From: Candidatus Colwelliibacteriota bacterium
GTDB taxonomy: Bacteria; Patescibacteriota; Minisyncoccia; UBA6257; Colwellbacteraceae
Direction: 5' to 3'
DNA: 19,885 bases
NCBI GenBank assembly: GCA_014874305.1
Contig: JACWAO010000074.1
Location: forward strand, 1 to 19,885
The translations under genes and the position numbers were made by a program. Positions 1 to 6,748 of this stretch are shown piece after piece; position 1 is the stretch's first letter; every line of letters begins with the position of its first letter. The notes beneath the pieces are model-generated. The model was not told the origin of the DNA. It was given only the letters and a program-made list of their open reading frames with translations, and made no database searches.

Positions 1-2
1 AA

Positions 3-338
3 GAATTAAAAAACAAATGGGGCAATGATCTCTGGGGATTGGTTACCGAGCTTGATGTTTTATCGCTCGGCGGGAGCGGGAGTAAAAGCGAGAACTTCCC
101 CGAGTTCTTTCCTCTTGTAAACAAGCTGAAGTACGGAGGCGATATGGGGAGCAAGCTTATCGCTTTAGAGTATCTTATGGACGGACGCGGAGACGACCCG
201 GCCTATGTTTTTAATATGGTGAGCTTCGGCGTTAAAGAAGTACGGAAATTGCGGAAACTGGCGGATTACGACCTGTCCGTTAAAAAAGGAGGGTTGGAGT
301 ACGAGGAGGTCCTACTGGATTTAGCCCTTACCGCGTGA
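3..338 (+). CDS. holA: DNA polymerase III delta subunit, C-terminal part (5'-truncated)
   Basis: The frame is open from base 3 to the TGA at 336-338, so this is the 3' end of a gene that begins outside the window; the internal TTG at 39 need not be the start. The visible 111 residues read like the end of the clamp-loader delta subunit: an NDLWGLVTELDVLSL segment matches the family pattern NDLxxLxxELEKLxL, and the tail DLSVKKGGLEYEEVLLDLAL matches the usual DxxIKTGxxDxxLxLELLLL ending. Delta opens the sliding clamp during clamp loading at the replisome. The nearby rpsT gene supports the call, because holA and rpsT are neighbours in many Firmicutes. There are no catalytic motifs in this region to test, so the assignment rests on pattern and context. 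Confidence 0.6.
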   Translation, partial: ELKNKWGNDLWGLVTELDVLSLGGSGSKSENFPEFFPLVNKLKYGGDMGSKLIALEYLMDGRGDDPAYVFNMVSFGVKEVRKLRKLADYDLSVKKGGLEYEEVLLDLALTA

Positions 339-360
339 GCCCTGCTTTAGCAGGGCTTCT
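338..360 (+). terminator. Intrinsic terminator after the holA fragment
   Basis: An 8-bp perfect stem, AGCCCTGC (338-345) against GCAGGGCT (350-357), closes a TTTA loop and begins inside the TGA stop codon. The T tract after it is short (TTCT), so it may terminate only partly. Confidence 0.6.
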
Positions 361-433
361 ACGGGGTTTGCAGCGTCAGGTAATTTGTTGTAAGTTTTGG
401 TCAGGTTTGCACACTTTGAATGGAGGAGTTGAG

Positions 434-853
434 ATGAGCGGTTTTTCTCACTGGCGTCATGGCCGGCTCCCGTATGTTACATCGGCTGGCTACGCAAAGG
501 GCAGGTTGGGCGCGTCGATCTGTTTCCCAGTCCGCCGAGGCGGCCTGAGCGGTAAGAAAGAAGACGAGCTGTTTGTCGTTGTGGCTGTGGCGGCTTCGCT
601 TCTCGAAGCCTATGGGAACGTTTCGGTCGAAATGGGGCCCGCAGGCCTCGTCGACCACCACAGCGAATGGGACGACGCGTGGACGGGGACGTTGGACTTT
701 TGTCGGTTTAAGGTTGAGGGTTTTTCTTTATCCGACGAGGAGTCGCTGTCGCTCAGGAAGGAATTCTCCGAGCGAGTTTCCGCCTTTCTCACCGAGGCGC
801 TTTGCGGGCTTCCAGTTCGGCTTAAGTCGCCGGATTTAGTACGGTCTCGCTGA
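434..853 (+). CDS. Hypothetical protein, orphan monocistronic gene
   Basis: I do not recognise this 139-residue protein. The ATG at 434 is chosen because GGAGG at 422-426 lies 7 nt upstream, the best Shine-Dalgarno in the window; the frame is open further upstream to 335, but that would run through the preceding terminator hairpin. The protein is soluble-looking, with a Gly/Arg-rich N-terminal third, an alanine/valine-rich segment around residues 47-60, an aspartate/tryptophan-rich patch around 75-85 (SEWDDAW) and a charged helical C-terminus. It has no signal peptide or clear membrane helix. Terminators flank it on both sides, so it appears to be its own transcription unit. The strong SD and isolation set it apart from its neighbours and could indicate acquisition from elsewhere. 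Confidence 0.6.
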   Translation: MSGFSHWRHGRLPYVTSAGYAKGRLGASICFPVRRGGLSGKKEDELFVVVAVAASLLEAYGNVSVEMGPAGLVDHHSEWDDAWTGTLDFCRFKVEGFSLSDEESLSLRKEFSERVSAFLTEALCGLPVRLKSPDLVRSR

Positions 854-866
854 GCAGTTAAAATGA

Positions 867-899
867 CCCGAGCAAGTCTTAAAACGGCTCGTTTTTTTT
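867..899 (+). terminator. Bidirectional intrinsic terminator between convergent genes
   Basis: CGAGC (869-873) pairs with GCTCG (887-891), followed by eight T residues (892-899). Read on the minus strand, the same stem is followed by a weaker T-rich tract, so it could also end rpsT transcription, which arrives from the other side (rpsT stops at 898). Confidence 0.6.
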
Positions 900-1152
900 A
901 TTTAAGTGCTTTAGTAAGTCTGGACTTAAGCCGGCTAGCGGTATTTTTCTTTATGACCCCTTTCTTTGCGGCTTTGTCTAAGGTTTTGTAAACGGAGGAG
1001 ACGGCTCCTTGCGCTTCTTCTTTCTTACCCCCTTTTAGAAGGTTTTTATAGGCTTTAATAGAAGTGCGAACCTTCTTTTTGGAATCCAGGTTGCGCTTTC
1101 TTCTTCTTACGCTCTGGCGCAAAGCCTTCTTGGCGGATTTAATCTTTGGCAT
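898..1152 (-). CDS. rpsT: 30S ribosomal protein S20
   Basis: The 84-residue, very lysine/arginine-rich protein starts MPKIKSAKKALRQS and carries the S20 pattern of long basic helices (RRRKRN near 17-22, KKGVIKKNTASRLKSRL at the end). S20 binds 16S rRNA at the base of the small subunit body and is a primary assembly protein. The length is typical of the family (about 85-90). The minus-strand ATG at 1150-1152 has no Shine-Dalgarno; a possible -10 box (TATGCT at 1170-1165) would give a leader of only about 6 nt. The gene ends at the bidirectional terminator. A small conserved hypothetical gene lies 46-47 nt upstream on the same strand and may share its transcript. Confidence 0.95.
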   Translation of the reverse strand: MPKIKSAKKALRQSVRRRKRNLDSKKKVRTSIKAYKNLLKGGKKEEAQGAVSSVYKTLDKAAKKGVIKKNTASRLKSRLTKALK

Positions 1153-1198
1153 ATGCGCTATTTAAGCATATTTAATGATCTGAAGCAAGATAACAGCG

Positions 1199-1516
1199 TT
1201 ACTCCTGCCTTTGTTTCATAAATCTTAACGCGAAAGGATAGAAGTATGACTCCACTTCTTTCTTAGTTATAGAGTACTTGTGCTCCGTTTCGCTAACAGC
1301 ATCCTCTACTATATCTTTAAGGATGGATATTTCCTGGCGGTGCAGATGGCTTTTCGCTGTGTCCAGCGCCTTTTCAATGAGAGAGAGGCATCTTTCGGCC
1401 GACGAGAGAGAACTTGTTTTATCTCCCTTATCGCGGGCCGAGATCATTCGTATAAGTTCGCTCCCCAGGTTCGCCATATAAAAATTCGTGTCGCGGACGT
1501 CATTCATTGGTGTCAT
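1199..1516 (-). CDS. Small conserved hypothetical protein (CPR-type)
   Basis: The product is 105 residues from the ATG at 1514-1516. An ATG at 1535-1537 adds seven residues and is an alternative. Longer versions reaching 1732 would overlap ruvA and are rejected. The protein is predicted to be mostly helical and soluble, with a hydrophobic heptad-like N-terminal half (NLGSELIRMI) and a C-terminal element ITKKEVESYFYPFALRFM. I recall similar small proteins from Parcubacteria genomes but know no function. It is divergent from ruvA across about 57 bp and lies just upstream of rpsT on the same strand. No Shine-Dalgarno is visible. Confidence 0.6.
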   Translation of the reverse strand: MTPMNDVRDTNFYMANLGSELIRMISARDKGDKTSSLSSAERCLSLIEKALDTAKSHLHRQEISILKDIVEDAVSETEHKYSITKKEVESYFYPFALRFMKQRQE

Positions 1517-1560
1517 TTTACCGGAGCCGTAGTTCATATGCAAAAACACAGGGCATAGGT

Positions 1561-1566
1561 TACAAT
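1561..1566 (+). promoter_or_regulatory. Candidate -10 box for ruvA (leaderless spacing)
   Basis: TACAAT ends 7 nt before the ruvA ATG at 1574, so transcription would start at or next to the start codon. No convincing -35 box is visible. Confidence 0.45.
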
Positions 1567-1573
1567 ACAGCCG

Positions 1574-2155
1574 ATGATAATCGGTTTGTCCGGGAAGGTG
1601 GTTGCGAGCAAGGAAGGCAGGGCTCATGTTGACGTTAATGGCGTGTATTTCGAGGTGCTTGTGCCGCGCCGGTACGTAAGATTGCTTCCTAAACCCGGAA
1701 GCGGGGTGATTTTGCATACGTATCTTTACCATAGCAGAGAGGCGGCGCCGGAACTTTTCGGGTTTCTTACGGAGGAGGAGCTGGGCTTCTTCGAGCTTCT
1801 TTTGTCCGTAAACGGCGTAGGGCCCAAGATGGCTTTAAATATTTTAAGTGCGTCTTCTCCTGAGAAGCTTTCGGCCGCCATACTGCAGGGAAGGGCGGAT
1901 ATAATAGAAAAAGCGCAAGGGGTGGGCAGGAAGACGGCTATGCGCATCGCGCTTGAACTGAAGGACAAGATAAAATCTGTAAAGAAAAGGGCGGGCTTAG
2001 GACTGGAAGAGGAGGGTGTCGATAGCGAGATCGAGAGCGCGCTTGGCGCTCTGGGGTACAAGCGGGCGGCGATACGGGAGGCTTTGGACAAGATCGACCC
2101 GAAATTCGTAAAATTAGGGGACAGGCTTAAGGACGCCCTAAAAAAGATAAGATAA
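1574..2155 (+). CDS. ruvA: Holliday junction branch-migration protein RuvA
   Basis: RuvA is the tetrameric DNA-junction-binding subunit that loads the RuvB motor on Holliday junctions during recombinational repair. The 193-residue length is close to the usual 200. The N-terminal OB-fold begins MIIGLSGKVV and includes the family pattern for the acidic-pin region; two helix-hairpin-helix motifs follow (NGVGPKMALNIL near residues 77-88 and QGVGRKTAMRIALELK near 112-127); and a C-terminal domain III (ESALGALGYKRAAIREAL) would contact RuvB. The ATG at 1574 has no Shine-Dalgarno but a -10 box directly upstream. ruvB and ruvC are not adjacent in this window. The MurE-like gene follows after 10 nt and is probably co-transcribed. 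Confidence 0.96.
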   Translation: MIIGLSGKVVASKEGRAHVDVNGVYFEVLVPRRYVRLLPKPGSGVILHTYLYHSREAAPELFGFLTEEELGFFELLLSVNGVGPKMALNILSASSPEKLSAAILQGRADIIEKAQGVGRKTAMRIALELKDKIKSVKKRAGLGLEEEGVDSEIESALGALGYKRAAIREALDKIDPKFVKLGDRLKDALKKIR

Positions 2156-2165
2156 TTTTTTAATA

Positions 2166-3359
2166 ATGAAAAAGTTGCTGGGTATTTTTTATCATTGGTT
2201 TGTTTCCTTTACTTCCGCGCTTTATAACTTTTATCCGTCCCGAGGACTGGTTGTCGTTGGTATCACGGGGACAAAAGGAAAATCAACAACGCTGGAGCTT
2301 ATAAATGCCGGGCTGGAGGCCGCCGGCAAGAAAACCGCTTTGGTTTCTTCGATAAGGATTAAGGTCGGGAATAAGTCGGAGGTTAATAAGACCGGCAATA
2401 CGATGCCAGGCCGCGGAGTTATACAAAAAATAATGCGCCAAGCGGCAAACGAAGGGTGTGAGTACGTATTAATTGAAGTTACCTCTCAGGGAGTGGTGCA
2501 GTACAGGCATGAGTTTATAGATTTTGATGTCGCGGTTTTTTTAAACCTCCAGCCGGAGCATCTGGAATCTCATGGGGGATTCGAGAATTACAAGCAGGCT
2601 AAGCTTTCTTTTTTTCGGTACGTAAATAAGCAGAAGAGCGGGAAGAATAAAACCTTCTTTGTAAACAAGGAGGATAAGTGCGCGGACGAGTTTGTAAAGG
2701 CCGCCGGCAAAAACAAAGTCGTCTTATTTAACAAAAGCGACACAAAGACTAATTTGGCAGGCGAGTTCAACAAAGCGAATGTCGGCGCCGCGGTCGCGGT
2801 TCTCGGGAATCTCGGGGTAAGCGATGATGTCGTCGCTAAAGCGATGGAAAGTTTCGGCGGGTTGAGCGGCAGGATGGAGTTCGTATCCCGCGAGCCGTTT
2901 ATCGCGGTTGTCGATTACGCGCACACGCCGGATTCTTTGCGGGCGGTTTATGAAACGGTTACGGGAATGAAAAAGCCGAAAGGGAGACTTATTTGCGTTC
3001 TCGGGTCGGCTGGGGGCGGGAGGGATAAGTGGAAGAGGCCGGAGATGGGTAAGATAGCGGCCGAATATTGCGGGTATGTCATCCTTACCGACGAGGACCC
3101 GTACGACGAAGACCCGCTGAAGATATTGAGCGAAGTTGAGGATGGGTTAAAAGCTGTTCATTTGGACAAGACGAAGTACGAAAAGATACTGGACCGCGCA
3201 CAGGCGATTAAGAAGGCAATCTCGATGGCTGGGCCTGGAGACGGTGTGGTTATAACAGGTAAGGGTTCGGAACCGTTTTTGCACAAAGCAAAAGGAGTCA
3301 AGGTCTCGTGGTCGGATAGAAAAATAGTGGAGGAGACTATACAACGGCTGGCGAAATAA
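2166..3359 (+). CDS. MurE-like UDP-MurNAc-tripeptide ligase lacking the N-terminal domain
   Basis: This is a Mur ligase of the MurE branch, which adds the third amino acid to UDP-MurNAc-dipeptide in peptidoglycan synthesis. The P-loop GITGTKGKST is at residues 32-41, the carbamylated-lysine motif (YKQAK, K146) follows, and the C-terminal domain carries YAHTPDSL (251-258), GGGRDKWKRP (283-292) and DEDPYDEDP (309-317). At 397 residues it is about 90 shorter than a standard MurE, and the P-loop sits near residue 35 instead of about 110, so the UDP-binding N-terminal domain is missing. The third-residue specificity motif DNPR reads DEDPY, and the usual GKGHE reads GKGSE (365-369), so the amino acid added cannot be predicted. 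The first 30 residues are hydrophobic and aromatic. It follows ruvA by 10 nt without a Shine-Dalgarno. Confidence 0.85.
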   Translation: MKKLLGIFYHWFVSFTSALYNFYPSRGLVVVGITGTKGKSTTLELINAGLEAAGKKTALVSSIRIKVGNKSEVNKTGNTMPGRGVIQKIMRQAANEGCEYVLIEVTSQGVVQYRHEFIDFDVAVFLNLQPEHLESHGGFENYKQAKLSFFRYVNKQKSGKNKTFFVNKEDKCADEFVKAAGKNKVVLFNKSDTKTNLAGEFNKANVGAAVAVLGNLGVSDDVVAKAMESFGGLSGRMEFVSREPFIAVVDYAHTPDSLRAVYETVTGMKKPKGRLICVLGSAGGGRDKWKRPEMGKIAAEYCGYVILTDEDPYDEDPLKILSEVEDGLKAVHLDKTKYEKILDRAQAIKKAISMAGPGDGVVITGKGSEPFLHKAKGVKVSWSDRKIVEETIQRLAK

Positions 3360-3428
3360 TATTTTGGCGCTTTTATTGCCCTGATGGTATTCAGAGTGTA
3401 TTCTGTAAGTAAATAACAATAATTGCCA

Positions 3429-4781
3429 ATGAAGATAAAATTTTTAGGAGGAGCCGGAGAGGTTACCGGATCGAACTATCTTATAACTTCGGGGGATACG
3501 CAAGTGCTGATAGACTGCGGTCTGTTCCAAGGGAACCATTACTCGGAAAAAAATAATTTTAATAAGTTCGATTTTGATATTAGCGCGGTGAAGGCGGTTT
3601 TCGTAACCCACGCGCACATAGATCATACGGGACGTCTTCCCAAGCTCTACAAAGAGGGGTATCGCGGGCCGATATACTCGACCGCGCCGACAAGGGATTT
3701 TGCCAAGGAGCTTCTTCTTGATTCGGAGGACATCTTGTTTAGAGAGGCTAAGAGGGAGGGCGAGCCGCCGCTTTACGCCAAGGGGGATGTTGATGGCGTT
3801 ATTTCTATATGGAAGACCCTGAGTTACGGGGACACGATCTCCGTGGGTGATATAAAGATAAAAGCGCATGATGCCGGACACATCCTGGGTTCGTGTTCTT
3901 ACGAGGTGGAGGCGGATGGGAAGCGCGTGGTGTTTTCCGGAGACTTGGGGAACGTGAATCCGCCGCTAATAAAAGAGGGAGAGTTAATAGTACCGGACGC
4001 GCAGTACGCTCTTATCGAATCCGCTTACGGGGACCGCGTGCATGAGCATGTTGAGGAAAGCAGGGGGATTTTGGAGGATACGATAGAGGAAACGGTGCGC
4101 GACGGAGGAGTCTTGATGATTCCGGCTTTCGCGATGGAGCGCGCGCAGGAGCTTCTTTTGACGATTGACGAGCTTATACGCAACAAGCGCATCCCGCCGG
4201 TTCCGGTTTTCATGGACAGTCCCTTGGCTATAAAGCTGACTGCCGTATACAAGTGGTACGAGGATTGGTTTAACGCGGATGTCGAGAAGCTGGTTAAAAA
4301 AGGAGACCCTCTTTTTAATTTCCCGGGATTGAAGGTTACGCTAAAGACGGAAGAGTCAAAAAAGATTGCCGATGTTCCGGCGCCAAAGATTATTATCGCA
4401 GGTTCGGGAATGTCGCACGGCGGCAGGATAGTCAGACACGAACAGCTTTACTTGTCGGATCCCAAGAGCGCGATTCTTTTTGTGGGATACCAGGCCAGGG
4501 GATCGCTAGGTAGAAGAATTTTAGACGGAGCGGAAACGGTGCGTATCTTCGGCCAAGAAGTTCCGGTGCTCTGCCGCAAAGTGGAGATCGGAGGATATTC
4601 GGCTCACGCGGATCAGAATAGATTGATGAAGTGGCTTGTTCCGGCAAACGGATCGTTAAAGCATGTGTTCGTGGTTCAGGGGGACGAGGACGCGAGTCAC
4701 GCGCTGGCGGCAAAAATTAAAGACGAGCTGGCGATAGACGCTTCCGTTCCGGCTCCCGGGTACGAGGTGGAGTTGGCGTGA
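3429..4781 (+). CDS. Beta-CASP metallo-beta-lactamase hydrolase (probable RNase)
   Basis: The 450-residue protein combines a metallo-beta-lactamase core, a beta-CASP insert and a C-terminal RMMBL segment, the architecture of CPSF/Ysh1-like RNA-processing nucleases. The zinc motif HAHIDH lies at residues 61-66, the third-motif His in GHILGS at H151, and the bridging Asp in SGDLG at D172. The beta-CASP part has the motif-A aspartate in MDSPLAI and the motif-B histidine in SHGGRIVRHEQ. The RMMBL histidine is in GYSAHAD (H393). The last motif, usually VHGE, reads VQGDEDA, so the final His is Gln417. I chose the ATG at 3429 over the TTG at 3423. A weak promoter (TTGCCC at 3376-3381, TATTCT at 3399-3404) could drive it. 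It is most likely cytoplasmic; whether it acts as an endonuclease or exonuclease cannot be read from sequence. Confidence 0.88.
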   Translation: MKIKFLGGAGEVTGSNYLITSGDTQVLIDCGLFQGNHYSEKNNFNKFDFDISAVKAVFVTHAHIDHTGRLPKLYKEGYRGPIYSTAPTRDFAKELLLDSEDILFREAKREGEPPLYAKGDVDGVISIWKTLSYGDTISVGDIKIKAHDAGHILGSCSYEVEADGKRVVFSGDLGNVNPPLIKEGELIVPDAQYALIESAYGDRVHEHVEESRGILEDTIEETVRDGGVLMIPAFAMERAQELLLTIDELIRNKRIPPVPVFMDSPLAIKLTAVYKWYEDWFNADVEKLVKKGDPLFNFPGLKVTLKTEESKKIADVPAPKIIIAGSGMSHGGRIVRHEQLYLSDPKSAILFVGYQARGSLGRRILDGAETVRIFGQEVPVLCRKVEIGGYSAHADQNRLMKWLVPANGSLKHVFVVQGDEDASHALAAKIKDELAIDASVPAPGYEVELA

Positions 4782-4797
4782 GACCGTTTAAATAAAA

Positions 4798-4803
4798 TAT
4801 AAT
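4798..4803 (+). promoter_or_regulatory. Consensus -10 box for the SLOG-family gene (leaderless spacing)
   Basis: A perfect TATAAT ends 6 nt before the ATG at 4810, placing the expected transcript start on the start codon. TTGGCG at 4773-4778 is a weak -35 candidate with a long 19-nt spacer. Confidence 0.55.
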
Positions 4804-4809
4804 GAAAGC

Positions 4810-5421
4810 ATGCAAGATATAAGAGAAGGAATAGAAGAGAAGAATTTTCCCAAGGTAAAGATATGCATATCCGGCGCGGCGGATACGAGCCACTGCGGAG
4901 ATAGCGCTTTCGCGATTGCCGAAGGTTTGGGGAGGGAGATAGCGGAACACGGCGCGGTTCTTGTGGACGGTGCGACTACAGGCTTTCCTTTCTGGGCGGC
5001 CAAGGGGGCAAAACTAGCCGGCGGGATCGTTGTCGGTATCTCGCCCGCCTCGACCGAAAAGGAACACATTGAAGTGTATAAACTGCCTATCGCGTACCAT
5101 GATTTGATTATTTATACCGGTTCCGGCTACTCGGGGCGGAATTTGCTTCTTACGCGAACCGCGGATGCGGTTATAGAAGGATGCGGGAGGATGGGAACGA
5201 TAAACGAGTTTACGATAGCTTTCGAGGACAGGAAGCCTATCGGGATTATGGAGGGGGAGTGGGAGACGGATGAGGTGCTTAAGATGCTAATAGAAAAATC
5301 TCATCGCGCGGAGGAGATGGCGGGGAAGATTGTTTATGCTTCCGATCCGAAGGAGATGATAGAGAAACTTCTGGTTGTAATAGAGAAATACAAGGCGGAT
5401 AACGAGAAGAGAGTTCTCTAA
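4810..5421 (+). CDS. SLOG/LOG-family Rossmann protein (TIGR00725-like)
   Basis: The 203-residue protein begins a Rossmann-like fold at VKICISGAADTSHCG (16-30) and has a family-type phosphate-binding signature GRMGTINE at 126-133, where LOG enzymes (cytokinin-type phosphoribohydrolases, formerly 'lysine decarboxylases') carry PGGxGTxxE. The glutamate (E133) and an upstream SGRN (108-111) resembling the family's arginine motif are kept; the two-glycine turn is changed. LOG proteins hydrolyse nucleoside 5'-monophosphates to base and ribose phosphate, while other SLOG members only bind nucleotide ligands, so the activity is uncertain. A C-terminal helical tail ends in charged residues. It has its own promoter 28 nt after the beta-CASP gene, and the permease gene starts 3 nt after its stop, so the two are probably co-expressed. 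Confidence 0.75.
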   Translation: MQDIREGIEEKNFPKVKICISGAADTSHCGDSAFAIAEGLGREIAEHGAVLVDGATTGFPFWAAKGAKLAGGIVVGISPASTEKEHIEVYKLPIAYHDLIIYTGSGYSGRNLLLTRTADAVIEGCGRMGTINEFTIAFEDRKPIGIMEGEWETDEVLKMLIEKSHRAEEMAGKIVYASDPKEMIEKLLVVIEKYKADNEKRVL

Positions 5422-5424
5422 ATA

Positions 5425-6543
5425 ATGTTTAAGAAACTGACCCTCGGAGTCGGGTTGCTCTCCGGTTCGGTTATAGGGGCTGGAGTTTTTGCCCTCCCTT
5501 ATGTTTTTTATCGCGCGGGGTGGGCTGTCGGGTTGTTTTATGTCGTGGCATTCGCCGTACTAGTAACAGTTTCCCATATAATGTACGCCCAGGTAGTGGA
5601 GATAACCCCGGGAGAACATAGATTGGTGGGTTTTTCTAGGATATATCTCGGGAAGCTGTCTGAATGGACCGCGACGCTGGTTAGTCCGATAGGCTTGCTT
5701 TTGACGCTTACCGTTTATCTTATTCTGGGAGAGAAGTTTCTTCTTTTATTTATGCCGGACAGCTACGGCAAGATAGCTTTTCTCGTAATCTGGCTTTTGG
5801 GAACGCTGGTTATTTTCTGGGAGACGGGGAAACTGGCGCTGGCTGAGGTGCTTGGGACGCTAAGCATAGCGGCGATTATATTTATAATATTCGGGTATGG
5901 CGTCGGCGGCTCCGCGAATATAGCGGCTCTGCCGGCCGTTGATCCAAAATTTATTTTTCTCCCTTACGGGGCGATGCTTTTCGCGTTATGGGGAAGGACG
6001 GCTATTCCTCCGATAGTGAGATATTTCAGGGATGATAATAGGCTTAATCTTGTAAAACCAGCCATAATACTCGGAGTTCTCGTTCCTCTGCTTTTATATG
6101 CCTTGTTCATCGTTGGAGTTATCGGGCTTACGGCACCGTATGTAACCGAAAGCTCGGTGGCTAATTTAGCTTCAGCCCTGCCCTCGGGGGTCGTGTGGCT
6201 TGTCGGAGCGCTGGGAATATTAGCGATACTTACCTCGTACGCGGTTATAGGTAAGAATATACACCAGACGGTTATTTTTGACATTAAGCAGAAGCCGTAT
6301 GTCGGGGCGCTTGTCGTGGCCCTGGTCCCGCTTCTTCTTTACTTCGCGGGCTTCAAAAACTTTCTTTATCTGGTCAACATAGTCGGAGGAGTCTTTCTTT
6401 CTGTCGAAGGGATATTAATGACCCTGCTTTGGCGGAGAGTCAAGATCACCGCCGGATCGTGGAACCGGTTGTACGGCGCGGCCGTCTATCTGCTGTTGGC
6501 AATATTTATCGGCGGGATCATTTACGTGTTGACCTATCGTTGA
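5425..6543 (+). CDS. Amino-acid permease, aromatic amino acid/APC-type
   Basis: This is a 372-residue, strongly hydrophobic integral membrane protein with about 11 predicted helices. The first helix contains the discontinuous-helix motif GSVIGAGVFALP (14-25), which is nearly the GNTIGAGVLALP of the tryptophan/tyrosine permeases (HAAAP family) and places it in the APC superfamily of proton- or sodium-coupled amino-acid symporters. TRxTAIPPIVRYFRDD-like sequence near 195 forms a cytoplasmic loop. The substrate cannot be assigned from sequence. The ATG at 5425 follows the stop of the SLOG-family gene by 3 nt, and translation is probably coupled. No terminator is seen downstream; a degenerate repeat and a tRNA gene follow. 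Amino-acid uptake fits the reduced biosynthesis expected of a CPR bacterium. Confidence 0.82.
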   Translation: MFKKLTLGVGLLSGSVIGAGVFALPYVFYRAGWAVGLFYVVAFAVLVTVSHIMYAQVVEITPGEHRLVGFSRIYLGKLSEWTATLVSPIGLLLTLTVYLILGEKFLLLFMPDSYGKIAFLVIWLLGTLVIFWETGKLALAEVLGTLSIAAIIFIIFGYGVGGSANIAALPAVDPKFIFLPYGAMLFALWGRTAIPPIVRYFRDDNRLNLVKPAIILGVLVPLLLYALFIVGVIGLTAPYVTESSVANLASALPSGVVWLVGALGILAILTSYAVIGKNIHQTVIFDIKQKPYVGALVVALVPLLLYFAGFKNFLYLVNIVGGVFLSVEGILMTLLWRRVKITAGSWNRLYGAAVYLLLAIFIGGIIYVLTYR

Positions 6544-6560
6544 TTTCACATTTGCCGTAC

Positions 6561-6583
6561 CGCTTCGCTTGTGCAAGAATGAC
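6561..6583 (-). repeat. Degenerate copy of the dispersed TCATTCTGA-type repeat
   Basis: CGCTTCGCTT and AAGAATGAC, separated by a few changed bases, match the minus-strand form of the repeat seen at 9942-10456. It lies between the permease stop and the tRNA gene and is flanked by a short GCCGT/ACGGC dyad (6554-6558, 6582-6586). The match is loose. Confidence 0.3.
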
Positions 6584-6588
6584 GGCGA

Positions 6589-6662
6589 GTCCTCGTAGTT
6601 CAATTGGATAGAACGCTGGCCTCCGAAGCCGGAACTTGTGAGTTCGAGTCTCACCGAGGGCA
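6589..6662 (+). tRNA. tRNA-Arg (anticodon CCG)
   Basis: The 74-nt sequence folds into a complete cloverleaf. The acceptor stem pairs GTCCTCG (6589-6595) with CGAGGGC (6655-6661) with one G-U pair; the D stem is GTTC/GAAC; the anticodon stem CTGGC/GCCGG closes the loop CTCCGAA, giving anticodon CCG for CGG codons; the T stem GTGAG/CTCAC closes TTCGAGT. The discriminator is A6662 and CCA is not encoded. No intron is present. Confidence 0.93.
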
Positions 6663-6714
6663 CTGTGTGGATAAAAGTTCCACGAGAAGAAACGCGCCCC
6701 AATTATACAGACTA

Positions 6715-6742
6715 TTTACCTCCTCGTAGAAGGATATAGAAT
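6715..6742 (+). promoter_or_regulatory. Candidate promoter of dinD
   Basis: TTTACC (6715-6720) and TAGAAT (6737-6742) are separated by 16 nt, and the -10 box ends 6 nt before the ATG at 6749. AAGGA at 6730-6734 is too far upstream to be a normal Shine-Dalgarno. No recognisable LexA box is seen. Confidence 0.4.
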
Positions 6743-6748
6743 ATAGCT

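Noticed and set aside
401..661. Minus-strand frame opposite the orphan gene
   Set aside because: No SD or recognisable domain; the plus-strand gene with GGAGG explains the region.
336..853. TGA read as glycine (code 25)
   Set aside because: TGA ends several well-defined genes here (338, 853, 4781, 6543), each at the family's expected length or before a terminator.
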